40,922 nt of DNA, from the NCBI GenBank assembly GCA_031553075.1, contig JAVBLX010000111.1, positions 1-40,922 of the forward strand, in the 5' to 3' direction. The position numbers were made by a program, and so were the translations under genes. The notes under the pieces were generated by a model. It was not told the DNA's origin, did no database searches, and saw only the letters and a program-made list of their open reading frames with translations. The stretch comes from DIGJ01 sp031553075. GTDB taxonomy: Bacteria > Bacillota > Clostridia > Lachnospirales > Lachnospiraceae. This document shows positions 1 to 8,635 of this stretch, piece after piece (position 1 is the first letter of the stretch; every line of letters starts with the position of its first letter).

Positions 1-153
1 CTCTTCTGGGATGGACATATATAGGGGAAGAACGACTCTTACATCGTATTCCTTCTTATTAAAATATTTTGGTAATGATCCTGCAACATCGGCTAAGCCG
101 CCTGTTTTAATAAAGGGAACCACTTCTGAAGCCACGAATAAAATGTTTTTCAT
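1..153 (-). CDS. glgA: Glycogen synthase, N-terminal fragment
   Basis: Only the first 51 codons lie in the window; the rest continues past position 1. The protein opens MKNILFVASEVVPFIKTGG followed by LADVAGSLPK, the ADP-glucose-binding N-terminal signature of bacterial glycogen/starch synthases (GT5 family), which extend alpha-1,4-glucan from ADP-glucose in the cytoplasm. The ATG at 151-153 has a clean GGAGGAT Shine-Dalgarno (158-164). A TATAAT-like -10 lies at 187-192 on the minus strand with a poor -35, so it may have its own promoter. It lies downstream of spo0A in the same direction, and the 111-bp gap has no convincing terminator, so some read-through from spo0A is possible. Glycogen is commonly stored before sporulation, but any functional link to Spo0A is inference. 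Confidence 0.9.
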   Translation of the reverse strand, partial: MKNILFVASEVVPFIKTGGLADVAGSLPKYFNKKEYDVRVVLPLYMSIPEE

Positions 154-264
154 ATAAATCCTCCATATCGAAATCACTTTTTATATATTATACACCAAAC
201 TTCATATTTAATAAAGCATAATTTTGCGTATAACAATGGCTTCCGTTATTTTCCTTTTTTTGAT

Positions 265-1095
265 TTATGTACGAATTTTATGTTCCAAACGAATTTTATC
301 GGCTATCAATGCTACAAATTCTGAATTGGTTGGTTTTCCCTTTCCATTATTGACCGTGTAACCAAAAAGCTCATCAATCGTGTCCATCTTACCTCTGCTC
401 CAGGCTACCTCAATAGCATGACGGATGGCCCGTTCCACACGGCTTGGCGTGGTTTTATGCCTTTTGGCTATGGTTGGATACAGCATCTTGGTAATGGAAT
501 TGAGCATTTCGCCATCATTTACTGACATCATAATGGCATCTCGTAAATACTGATAGCCCTTTATATGTGCTGGGACCCCGATTTCATGAATAATGGTGGT
601 AACATCTGATTCCAGATTATGTTCAATATAAAAGGTTGCCTGGGTATTTACTGTGGTATTACCAATACCTTTGCCGGGGGCTGCGGCTCTTATTTCCGTT
701 ATATTAATTCTTTGCTCCATATTTTTCAATTGCTTGATTCGATTGATTAAAACCTGATTCTCAAATGGTTTCATCATATAATAATCTGCCCCTAGCGCAA
801 ATGCTTTTTCAGTAACCCCTTCCTGGCCTATGGCTGTAATTACAATAAAAGTAGGTAGTTTTTCGCATTGGGAATGGTATTTGAAGTATTCCAGGACCCC
901 CAGTCCGTCCAGCTGCGGCATAATCAAATCCAGCAAGACTACATCCGGCTGCTTTTGCTCAATGACCTTTAGCGCATCCATTCCATTATATGCAATGCCA
1001 ACGATTTGTATATCAGGGTCGGTTTCCATTACCTCCATCAGCAAACCAACTATGCGTTCATTGTCGTCGACAATTGCTACATTAATTTTTGACAT
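265..1095 (-). CDS. spo0A: Sporulation master response regulator Spo0A
   Basis: This 276-residue protein has a receiver domain (about residues 1-125) and a Spo0A-type DNA-binding domain (about 160-276), the family's usual length and architecture. The acidic pocket D10/D11, the phospho-acceptor D56 in LLDLIMP and K109 are present. The C-terminal half carries the recognition-helix stretch TPSRVERAIRHAIEVAW. Phosphorylated Spo0A binds 0A boxes and switches cells into sporulation; in clostridia it is phosphorylated directly by orphan histidine kinases. The ATG has a strong SD (AGGAGGGTGAAGTA-ATG). A consensus SigA promoter lies upstream at 1248-1276. Gene order recN-spoIVB-spo0A is conserved across spore formers. 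The stop codon is TAA. Confidence 0.98.
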   Translation of the reverse strand: MSKINVAIVDDNERIVGLLMEVMETDPDIQIVGIAYNGMDALKVIEQKQPDVVLLDLIMPQLDGLGVLEYFKYHSQCEKLPTFIVITAIGQEGVTEKAFALGADYYMMKPFENQVLINRIKQLKNMEQRINITEIRAAAPGKGIGNTTVNTQATFYIEHNLESDVTTIIHEIGVPAHIKGYQYLRDAIMMSVNDGEMLNSITKMLYPTIAKRHKTTPSRVERAIRHAIEVAWSRGKMDTIDELFGYTVNNGKGKPTNSEFVALIADKIRLEHKIRT

Positions 1096-1247
1096 TACTT
1101 CACCCTCCTGATTTTTTATTTTGACTTAACATAAAAAGAACCATTATGTTTTCTCCCCAGAATCGTCATTTTATATCAGGAATTCTATAAAAGCTCAAAA
1201 TTCCACTTTTATCTTTTGTTGTGATTACAATTCATTGCCATGCTCGC

Positions 1248-1276
1248 ATTATATCTTTTTTTGATTCAGATTTCAA
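1248..1276 (-). promoter_or_regulatory. SigA-type promoter of spo0A
   Basis: On the minus strand a -35 TTGAAA (1271-1276) is separated by exactly 17 bp from a perfect -10 TATAAT (1248-1253). This leaves a leader of about 145 nt before the spo0A ATG. A second, weaker SigH-like sequence (GTGGAATT ... ATAGAAT) follows in the leader, but its spacing is one base short of consensus. Confidence 0.75.
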
Positions 1277-1305
1277 CGTTTTTTTTATAACATGAATTGA
1301 CAATC

Positions 1306-2583
1306 TTACTTTTTTAACATGTTTTCTATGAAAATTCCATAACCTTTTGTTGAATCTTGTATAAATACATAGGTTACTGCACCAATTATTTTATTATTTT
1401 GAATGATTGGGCTCCCACTCATTCCTTGAATGATTCCGTTTGTTTTTTTCAGTAAACGGGGATCTGTAATACGAATTGCCATACCTTTTGAATCCATTTC
1501 ACTATTCCATTTTACTTTTTCAATTTCAATATCATATTCTTCCACTTCATCTCCCAGTTGACATAAAATAGTGGCTGGACCGGTTTCAATTTCCTGCTTA
1601 AACCCAATTGGGATCTCTTCTTTATCTTCCCATAAAGTACTTTCTTTATTTACTTCTCCAAAAATACCGCAGACTGTATTTTGCTTAAGATCACCCAGTT
1701 TCATTTTATCGCTGTTTCGAATAATTCCTACTATTTCACCTGGTTTCCCCTGACTTCCTTTTACCAAATTGACTATCTCGGTATCATAGATAGTCCCTTT
1801 GTTCATCTCAATCATAAATCCGGTATCACTATCTGTAATTCCATGCCCCAAAGCGCCAAACTTCCCGTCCTCAGTTCGGTAGGTTAGGGTTCCGATTCCC
1901 TGGGTATCTTCTCTTACCCAGATTCCCAGCCGATATCCCTCTTTTTCAACCTGAACTGGTTTGATTCTCAGGGTCTGCAAGACTCCCTCCCGGGAAATTT
2001 TCAAGTCTACCATTTTTTTTCCATTGGCATCAATTAATTCCGACATTTCCTTAATTTTTGACACTTCTTCCCCATTTATAGCAAGAATATAGTCACCTGA
2101 TTTAATGATATTTTTTGCTGGTTCATACTTCATACCGTCGATTCCGGTGACACTTCCGGTTCCCAAAACCATAATTCCATTGGTTTCCACATAAATCCCA
2201 ATATTCTCACCACCAGGTATTACATCCAGCTCGTCCACAACGTCCAACGTCATATCCTTAAGGTGAATTAGCCCAAATAAACTCAGCTTCATATGATAGG
2301 AACCTTTTTCACTGGCGGTTAATGTAAACGGTGTTCCAAAGTCAAAATGAATATCCTGGGTCTCCGACTGATAATTTTCAGAAGAAAAAACACTTACCGA
2401 ATCACCTTTTATAATCCCTTTCAAGGGTGCATTAAAATCAAGCCTTTCTGCTTCCCCTACCTGTATCATGAGCTCATTCGGTATTTTGCTGTCAATCATC
2501 CAAATGTATACAAATGCAATGGCAAACAAATTAATCACCAATGCTCCAATAAGACCTATCCGATATTTCTTTTTCCGACTCAT
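1306..2583 (-). CDS. spoIVB: SpoIVB serine peptidase (S55, PDZ)
   Basis: The reading frame is open further upstream, but I start at the ATG encoding MSRKKKYRIG (2581-2583) because AAAGGAAG lies about 9 nt before it and no SD precedes earlier ATGs; this gives 425 residues. A basic N-terminus is followed by one membrane segment (about residues 10-30), a PDZ domain in the middle (GDYILAINGEEV region), then the S55 peptidase domain. The catalytic His lies in GALGHGITD and the catalytic Ser at about residue 391 in QGMSGSPI. In Bacillus, SpoIVB is made in the forespore, self-cleaves, and triggers pro-SigK processing in the mother cell; clostridial homologues may have other targets. It lies between recN and spo0A, the standard arrangement. 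Confidence 0.96.
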   Translation of the reverse strand: MSRKKKYRIGLIGALVINLFAIAFVYIWMIDSKIPNELMIQVGEAERLDFNAPLKGIIKGDSVSVFSSENYQSETQDIHFDFGTPFTLTASEKGSYHMKLSLFGLIHLKDMTLDVVDELDVIPGGENIGIYVETNGIMVLGTGSVTGIDGMKYEPAKNIIKSGDYILAINGEEVSKIKEMSELIDANGKKMVDLKISREGVLQTLRIKPVQVEKEGYRLGIWVREDTQGIGTLTYRTEDGKFGALGHGITDSDTGFMIEMNKGTIYDTEIVNLVKGSQGKPGEIVGIIRNSDKMKLGDLKQNTVCGIFGEVNKESTLWEDKEEIPIGFKQEIETGPATILCQLGDEVEEYDIEIEKVKWNSEMDSKGMAIRITDPRLLKKTNGIIQGMSGSPIIQNNKIIGAVTYVFIQDSTKGYGIFIENMLKK

Positions 2584-2678
2584 GCTTCCACTTCCTTTTG
2601 TCATTGATGTCGTTTGAGCTATTCTAACTGTATATCTCATTTGATAATATGTTTATGTGGAGCATCTTTCCTTTTTCC

Positions 2679-2729
2679 ACATAAGATAAAAGAAGACACA
2701 TCATCAGATGTATCTTCTTTTATTATGTG
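2679..2729. terminator. Hairpin terminator between recN and spoIVB
   Basis: This is a long imperfect inverted repeat: the left arm includes taaaagaagacacatc and the right arm gatgtatcttctttta, with outer extensions cacataa/ttatgtg. The plus-strand side is followed by a T-rich stretch (2731-2745). On the minus strand the shorter inner hairpin is followed by TTTTATCTTATG. It probably ends recN transcripts and could work in both directions. Confidence 0.65.
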
Positions 2730-2756
2730 CAAATTTTTATTTTTCACTCGTTAATT

Positions 2757-4436
2757 TTATTTCTGACATTTTAAGGCAGCGGCCAATTCTTTCATCTCTC
2801 TGGCACTGGCTATAACCGCATCGGTTATCTGCGCTCCACCCAGCATTCTGGCCAGCTCGATTACAGATTTTTCAAAATCCAGCGGCTCGATACTGGTCTT
2901 AGTGGTAGTACCATCTGTCGTTTTTTCAATAATATAATGCTCGTCTGCCATGGAAGCAATCTGAGGCAGATGAGTAATGGAAATTACCTGATGTTTTCCC
3001 GCTATCTGTGAAAGCCGTTCGGATACCTTTTGAGCGGTTCTGCCACTAATACCAGTATCTATTTCGTCGAAAATCAATGTTTCGATAAAATCTTCGTTCG
3101 CCATGATTGATTTTATGGCCAACATGATACGGGAAAGCTCTCCTCCCGATGCTACTTTTCCCAGCGGTTTTAAATCTTCACCAGGATTGGTCGATATCAG
3201 AAATTCAATCTCATCATAGCCTTTTGCTGTATAAGAATGGAGCTTTTCAAAATGAATTTCAAATTTTACATCTAAAAAATTCAGTTCAATTAATGCTTCT
3301 GTAATCTTTTCTTTCAATATAATGGCATTCTTTTTTCGCAGCTTGGACAGCTTTTCAGACTCTTTTTCCATCTGCTGTTCGGTCTTGGCGAGCTTTTCTT
3401 TTAGCTCTTCCATGTATAAATCATAATCTTCCAATCGCTGCAATTTATCTTCCAGTTGTTCCCGATAATGTTCAACGTCTTCCAGATCGGGACCATATTT
3501 TGCTTTTAATGTATTTATGCGATTCAAGCGATCTTCTGTCTCTCCAAATATATTGGAATCAAATTCCATTTCTGAGAGATAATCAGCCATGTCGCGATTA
3601 AAATCATTCATTAAGCCATCAATATGCCCCAGTTGTTCTTCAAAGGCTGCAATTTCTTCATCCAATCCGGTCACTCGATTAATATGCTTTAGAGCCCGAC
3701 CAATGGCATCACTAATAGATTCTCCGCCACCAGTTATCTGATAGACACTGCCAAGATGATCTACTATAGTATTGCTGTTAGACATTCTTTTATACTGCTG
3801 CTCTAAGAGTATGTCTTCGCCTTTTTGAAGGCGGGCATTCTCAATTTCATTTTTTTCGTACTCCAAAAAAGAAAGTTCTCTGAGACGCTCTTCTTCTGGT
3901 ATCTGGGCTTCTTCCTGTTCCTTTTTGAGGGTTATGTATTTGCTGTAGAGGGTCTCTAAAGACTCTAAATGTTCTTTGGTGCTTTCCTTTCCGAACTGAT
4001 CCAGAATCGTTAAGTGTTTCTTCTTATATAAAAGGGATTGATGCTCATGCTGACCGTGAATATCAATTAATAGACCTGCCAGTTCCTTTAGAACTGCATT
4101 GGTAACAGATTCACCATTTACCTTGCTGATGCTTTTTCCATTGCGAATCTTGCGGGTGATGATGATGGTATTATCTTCCACCGGAATATCCAATTCTGTT
4201 ATGTGCTTTAATACACCTGGATTCTCTATGGAAAAGGTCAGCTCTACCAGTGCCTGATCGGCACCTTTGCGGATCATATCAGCGGATACTTTGCCGCCTA
4301 ATGCAATATTAATGGAATCAATCAAAATCGACTTTCCGGCACCGGTTTCTCCTGTGAGAATGTTCAGGTGATCGGAAAAATCCACTTCAATCTCGTCAAT
4401 AATCGCCAAGTTTTTTACGTGTAGATTTACAAGCAT
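2757..4436 (-). CDS. recN: DNA repair ATPase RecN
   Basis: The 559-residue protein starts at the ATG at 4434-4436, which has AAGGAGG spaced 8 nt; an upstream in-frame GTG overlaps that SD and is rejected. Walker A GETGAGKS is at residues 29-36. A long coiled-coil central region (about 150-370) follows, then the ABC signature LASGGELSR and Walker B TLIFDEIDTG, then a QVISITHLPQIA His-loop. This is the SMC-like layout of RecN, which acts early at double-strand breaks and holds DNA ends together. The leader contains a good promoter (4484-4512) and a LexA/DinR-like box (4462-4473), so SOS control is likely. In relatives the gene upstream is often argR; here it is the accessory block. Ends TAA. 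Confidence 0.97.
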   Translation of the reverse strand: MLVNLHVKNLAIIDEIEVDFSDHLNILTGETGAGKSILIDSINIALGGKVSADMIRKGADQALVELTFSIENPGVLKHITELDIPVEDNTIIITRKIRNGKSISKVNGESVTNAVLKELAGLLIDIHGQHEHQSLLYKKKHLTILDQFGKESTKEHLESLETLYSKYITLKKEQEEAQIPEEERLRELSFLEYEKNEIENARLQKGEDILLEQQYKRMSNSNTIVDHLGSVYQITGGGESISDAIGRALKHINRVTGLDEEIAAFEEQLGHIDGLMNDFNRDMADYLSEMEFDSNIFGETEDRLNRINTLKAKYGPDLEDVEHYREQLEDKLQRLEDYDLYMEELKEKLAKTEQQMEKESEKLSKLRKKNAIILKEKITEALIELNFLDVKFEIHFEKLHSYTAKGYDEIEFLISTNPGEDLKPLGKVASGGELSRIMLAIKSIMANEDFIETLIFDEIDTGISGRTAQKVSERLSQIAGKHQVISITHLPQIASMADEHYIIEKTTDGTTTKTSIEPLDFEKSVIELARMLGGAQITDAVIASAREMKELAAALKCQK

Positions 4437-4461
4437 TTCAAGCACCTCCTTGATAGTTCCA

Positions 4462-4473
4462 AAACATATGTTC
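4462..4473. promoter_or_regulatory. Candidate LexA/DinR SOS box of recN
   Basis: The plus strand reads AAACATATGTTC, matching the Gram-positive SOS box core GAAC-N4-GTTC at 7 of 8 fixed positions; the minus strand reads GAACATATGTTT. It starts about 10 bp downstream of the recN -10 hexamer, where a bound repressor would block transcription start. recN is a known SOS gene in Bacillus. Binding itself is inferred. Confidence 0.7.
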
Positions 4474-4483
4474 TATCTTTGAT

Positions 4484-4512
4484 ATTTTAACATATCTTTT
4501 TTTATTTGGCAA
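4484..4512 (-). promoter_or_regulatory. recN promoter
   Basis: On the minus strand TTGCCA (4507-4512) and TAAAAT (4484-4489) are separated by exactly 17 bp. The predicted start falls just upstream of, or on the edge of, the LexA-like box. Each hexamer departs from consensus by about one base. Confidence 0.55.
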
Positions 4513-4546
4513 GCAGAAAAGAACCAAAAAACCAAAGTTTTTTACA

Positions 4547-4581
4547 AAAAAGACTCAAAGTTTTTCACTTTGAGTCTTTTT
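4547..4581. terminator. Intrinsic terminator after the Ig-like protein gene
   Basis: A perfect 14-bp stem (aaaaagactcaaag / ctttgagtcttttt) has a 7-nt loop. On the minus strand the stem runs into a T-rich tail, so it ends the transcript of the 1284-residue protein gene before the recN promoter. The T-tract on the other side makes it formally bidirectional. Confidence 0.85.
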
Positions 4582-4612
4582 AATTCAGTGTCTTTTTTAA
4601 TTCCACTTATTA

Positions 4613-4638
4613 ATTCTACTGTTTTATTCTACTGTTTT
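4613..4638. repeat. Two tandem copies of a 13-bp sequence
   Basis: attctactgtttt occurs twice back to back, just downstream of the stop codon of the Ig-like gene and before its terminator hairpin. It is probably simple slippage; no function is visible. Confidence 0.6.
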
Positions 4639-4669
4639 ATTCTTTTTAATAGTCTTGTTTTGAATACAA

Positions 4670-7600
4670 CTATTTAATCTTCTTTACTGTTACCTTACAG
4701 CTTAATGTAATCCCCTGTACTTTTGCATAAATTGTGGTAGTACCTGGTTTCCGCCCAACAATCTTTCCACCTACTACAGTAGCAATACTTGGACTTGAAG
4801 AATACCAGGTGACAGCAGATGTAACCCCATCTACCGTTAGTGTTTCCGTGTCATACTGCTCAAGCGATACTGAGGTTTTATTAAGTCCAATTACTGTTAC
4901 ATTAATAATTGCCTGCTTTCCACTCATAGAAGTCAGGGTAATTGTTGCACCACCAGTACGTCTTGCCGTAACTTTTCCAGTACCTGATACAATTACAATT
5001 GCTTTATTATCACTGGCAAAAGAGATTTTATCCGTGTTATTTGCTGGTGTTACCGTGTAGGAAATCATCTGAGACTGACCTTTTATCAGAATGATATCCT
5101 TAGCCGCCACAATAATTCCCGTTGCGCCGATTGGGTCAATAACATTTACATAACAGGTAACCGCTTTTTTACTGTTATCTTTGGCTGCGGCCTTAATCGT
5201 ACAAGTACCAACCGATAATCCGGTGACATTTCCAGCTGAATCCACAATGGCTACATTGGAATCTGAGCTGGACCAGGTTGCAGTCTTGTAGGTTGCATTG
5301 GAAGGCTTGATTGTTACTTTGAGCTTTTGTGTGTTGTGTACCAAAAGAGTTAATATTGGCTTATTCATGGACATACTGGACACCTGTCTAACTACGGTAA
5401 TCTTGCAGGTAGCCTTCTTCTTGGAACCATCTGTTGAAGTTGCCGTAATCGTTGCCGTTCCAACCTTTTTCCCAGTTACTTTTCCTGAAGAACTTACGCT
5501 TGCTACACCAGAATTTGAGGAAGTCCATTTTACTTTAGGATTTGATGATGCGTTACTGGTTACTGTTGCCTTCAGTGTAAGACTTTTTCCAACGCCTAGT
5601 TTATAGCTTGAATAATTTAATTTAATATTTGTAATTGGCTCAACAACGGTTACCAGACACGTTGCCAAGTATCCACCATCGTCCGATGTACAAGTGATGA
5701 TTGCTGCCCCTCCAGTTACACCTTTAACCGTTCCAGAGGAATCTACGGTTGCCACCTTCGTATTTAATGAAGTGTAGCTTACTTTATTATTTGTTACATT
5801 GGTTGGGTTAAATATTGGTTTTAATTTAAATGAACTTCCCTTTGCAACCTCTTTACTGGCATAATTCAAGGTCATTCCTGTCGCCTTGTCATATACCGTT
5901 ACATAAAGATATGCAAGATCTCCACTTTTTGTCTTTACGTTGATTGTAGTCGAACCAGCGGATACACCTGTAACCAGACCATCTTTTACCGTAGCAATCT
6001 TGGGTTCCTTTGCATCCCATGTAAATGTTTTTTCCGTACTGGTTGCCGGATTTGGTGATGCAATTACTTGATGAGTTTCCTTAACGGCAATCGTAATGTT
6101 TGATTCACTTAGAGCAATTCCACTTGCTTTTTGTGTAACGGTCACCGAACAGCTGTCAGCGAATCCTTCTTTGGTTGTAGCAATAATGTAGGTATGCCCT
6201 GGTCCGACTGCGGTTACTTCTCCTTTGGCGGATACAGAAGCAACTTTGGTATCCATGCTTTTAAATGTTGTGGTTGTCGTTGATTCTTTCACAACAAGCA
6301 CCGGAATAAGGGTCTCTTTCCCTCCCACTTCCAGCGTGAGGGCTTTCTTATCCAACTCAAATGATGTTGGAGATGATAGAATCGTCAAACGACATTGTGC
6401 CATAACATTGCTTATATTCCAGACTGGCATTACCGTTATTATACATGTTCCCGCTTTTTTTAAGGTTACCAGACCATATTCGTCTACAGTCGCAATACTA
6501 CTATCATCCGTTGTCCATTCTAACTCATTGGCAGTTGCATCAACAGGCTGATAGGTTGCTCTTAATTTTAATACTTCCTGAGACTGAGTTACAATTGCTG
6601 TCTTCTGACTAATTGTAATGGTTTTAATTGGTGAATTAACAGTAATATTGCAGTATGCCGTAATATAGTTATCCTTATTAACCGCTGTTAATATTGCAGT
6701 TCCTGCCTTTTTTGCTGTTATTGTAACACGATTAGACGAAATAACGCTAACATCTACTATCGAGTCATCGGTAATCAACCATTGTAAATTTGCTGACGTT
6801 ATTGTATTTGGAGTAAAAGTGGCGGTAATGGTTTTGCCCTCACCACCGATTTGCATCTGAACGTTCGTTTGATCCAATGTAATCTTCGTGGCTGTTACAC
6901 CTACTTTAACCTTACACGTAGCTGTTAAAGTTCGTCCATCCGACATTACCATAGAAGCCTTAATCGTCACAAAATTATCTCCAGTGGTTGCTGCTTTCCC
7001 TGTAATAAGTCCACTGTTTTTGTCAACAGTCACCTTACCGGGATCCGAACTAGTAAAAGTTATAATACCTTTATTACCTTCATACAATGTGCCCAGCTGA
7101 AGGCTACCTCCAACGTATATAGAAGCTTCAGAACGGTCCAGTGTAAATCCTTTATATATTTGAATCGAAACTGATCGTGGTATTATATCCTTTGTTGTTC
7201 CGCCAAAAAATGTATTTGCGGCATCCAAGCCCGCTTGCGTAAATTCCAAGGTGTACTTTGTCTCACCTTCAACATCACGGGCAGTGAACACACCATCCTT
7301 TGTGCTTCCTAAATCCAATCCATTCAAGGTCAGTGTAAAATATTTAATAAAATCCTCAGGTAAAATATTCATTACTTTTGCAAAATCATATGAATCTCCT
7401 ATTTGCATGGTAATTTTTGATGCTACACTTTCGGGACTTGGCAATACCTGAATCACTCGAACTTGTCTTAATGTATTATTAATAGGCGGGCTGGTTAAGC
7501 TATCTCCAGACTGATAGACTCCTGCTGTAAAAACATATAAGTTATAAGTTCCTGCTGGTGCTGTGACCGTCAAATTTGCTTCATAAATATTGGAAGATAA

Positions 7601-8524
7601 ATAAGCGGAACCTCCATCGCCTGATTTTTGAAGGACTTTCGCTCCTGTACTGTCAGTTAGCACCCAGGAGATTTTATCATTGAGCGTTTCGTTATTATCT
7701 GTCATTCTGGCACCTGTAGAAATAGGGTCACCTTTATATGCGATAAAACCTCCCGATCCATTGGGTGTCTCATCATTCACCTTAACATCTGGTCCAACAT
7801 AAACATTAATTTTACTAGGTATTGAATTACCAGTTGCATCATCGACATAGGTTAAGGTTATCGTTGCCTTACCAGTTCCTGTTGCTCGAAAATCACCTGT
7901 TGTATTCTGAGTTACGATATCATTGCTTCCAAGCGGACTCATGGAAACTACGAAAGGATTTGAAGTGGTCCAGGTAACAGGTCTATTATCAGCTAATTTA
8001 TAAAGCATACTTAATGTTCCACCTTTTATCGTCGAATCACTAAGTGATAATATCATCACTGGACTATCATCTGTATTCCGTGCATTTTTAAAAAATGTAC
8101 CGTCCTGCATAATTGCACTTGGAACTTCGATTGCCCGAACCAAAGTTTTGATTTCCTTCGTTATTGCATCCGTATAAACAGCTGTGATGATTGTCTCTCC
8201 GAGACCTGCGGCTTGTAAAACAATCGAACTCCCATCTGCGATTGAATGTGGGCCAGCGCCAGAATAATCTCTAAACTTTACGACTCCCACATCACTGATA
8301 CTCCATTTTACTGTACTGCCAGCTTGAATTCCTTCAATATAGGCTGTAATCTCTTTGGAACGCATCTTATAAAGAGTATTCTCCTGGCTATCACCAATGT
8401 TAATTACGCCCGCCGCTGCCTTAGAACTATTGCCTCCGGTTAGCCCCCATACAATAGACAACGTCAATACTAAAACCAGCAAGCTAAGTCCACTATATTT
8501 TATCCACTTTTTCCCTTTTTTCAT
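4670..8524 (-). CDS. Secreted multi-domain bacterial Ig-like (BIG2) protein
   Basis: This 1284-residue protein has an N-terminal signal peptide (MKKGKKWIKYSGLSLLVLVL then a hydrophobic run to about residue 30, cleavage near KAAA). The rest is a string of roughly ten to twelve BIG2-type immunoglobulin-like domains of about 80 residues, each ending in the pattern 'S..VA.V...G.VTG...G.A.IT' plus 'C.VTV'. The last nine, from about residue 545, are clear; the N-terminal third is more diverged. There is no LPxTG motif, SLH domain or C-terminal membrane anchor, and the chain ends CKVTVKKIK. Such proteins are surface or matrix adhesins, or scaffolds. Start is certain (GGAGGATGAA-ATG). A second Ig-like protein is encoded directly upstream, and the two probably form an accessory cell-surface pair. 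Confidence 0.85.
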   Translation of the reverse strand: MKKGKKWIKYSGLSLLVLVLTLSIVWGLTGGNSSKAAAGVINIGDSQENTLYKMRSKEITAYIEGIQAGSTVKWSISDVGVVKFRDYSGAGPHSIADGSSIVLQAAGLGETIITAVYTDAITKEIKTLVRAIEVPSAIMQDGTFFKNARNTDDSPVMILSLSDSTIKGGTLSMLYKLADNRPVTWTTSNPFVVSMSPLGSNDIVTQNTTGDFRATGTGKATITLTYVDDATGNSIPSKINVYVGPDVKVNDETPNGSGGFIAYKGDPISTGARMTDNNETLNDKISWVLTDSTGAKVLQKSGDGGSAYLSSNIYEANLTVTAPAGTYNLYVFTAGVYQSGDSLTSPPINNTLRQVRVIQVLPSPESVASKITMQIGDSYDFAKVMNILPEDFIKYFTLTLNGLDLGSTKDGVFTARDVEGETKYTLEFTQAGLDAANTFFGGTTKDIIPRSVSIQIYKGFTLDRSEASIYVGGSLQLGTLYEGNKGIITFTSSDPGKVTVDKNSGLITGKAATTGDNFVTIKASMVMSDGRTLTATCKVKVGVTATKITLDQTNVQMQIGGEGKTITATFTPNTITSANLQWLITDDSIVDVSVISSNRVTITAKKAGTAILTAVNKDNYITAYCNITVNSPIKTITISQKTAIVTQSQEVLKLRATYQPVDATANELEWTTDDSSIATVDEYGLVTLKKAGTCIITVMPVWNISNVMAQCRLTILSSPTSFELDKKALTLEVGGKETLIPVLVVKESTTTTTFKSMDTKVASVSAKGEVTAVGPGHTYIIATTKEGFADSCSVTVTQKASGIALSESNITIAVKETHQVIASPNPATSTEKTFTWDAKEPKIATVKDGLVTGVSAGSTTINVKTKSGDLAYLYVTVYDKATGMTLNYASKEVAKGSSFKLKPIFNPTNVTNNKVSYTSLNTKVATVDSSGTVKGVTGGAAIITCTSDDGGYLATCLVTVVEPITNIKLNYSSYKLGVGKSLTLKATVTSNASSNPKVKWTSSNSGVASVSSSGKVTGKKVGTATITATSTDGSKKKATCKITVVRQVSSMSMNKPILTLLVHNTQKLKVTIKPSNATYKTATWSSSDSNVAIVDSAGNVTGLSVGTCTIKAAAKDNSKKAVTCYVNVIDPIGATGIIVAAKDIILIKGQSQMISYTVTPANNTDKISFASDNKAIVIVSGTGKVTARRTGGATITLTSMSGKQAIINVTVIGLNKTSVSLEQYDTETLTVDGVTSAVTWYSSSPSIATVVGGKIVGRKPGTTTIYAKVQGITLSCKVTVKKIK

Positions 8525-8635
8525 TTCATCCTCCAGTTCTGCCGAATAAATTGTGTCTATATTTCTCTCCTATGTTATGTTTATCGGCTTCTTTTTGTTT
8601 TTATAAAACATGTTAAAACAAACATTTTTCCAGAA

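Noticed and set aside
1140..1215. SigH promoter for spo0A
   Set aside because: GTGGAATT and ATAGAAT resemble SigH elements but the -35 has a mismatch and spacing is one base short; not reported as a feature.
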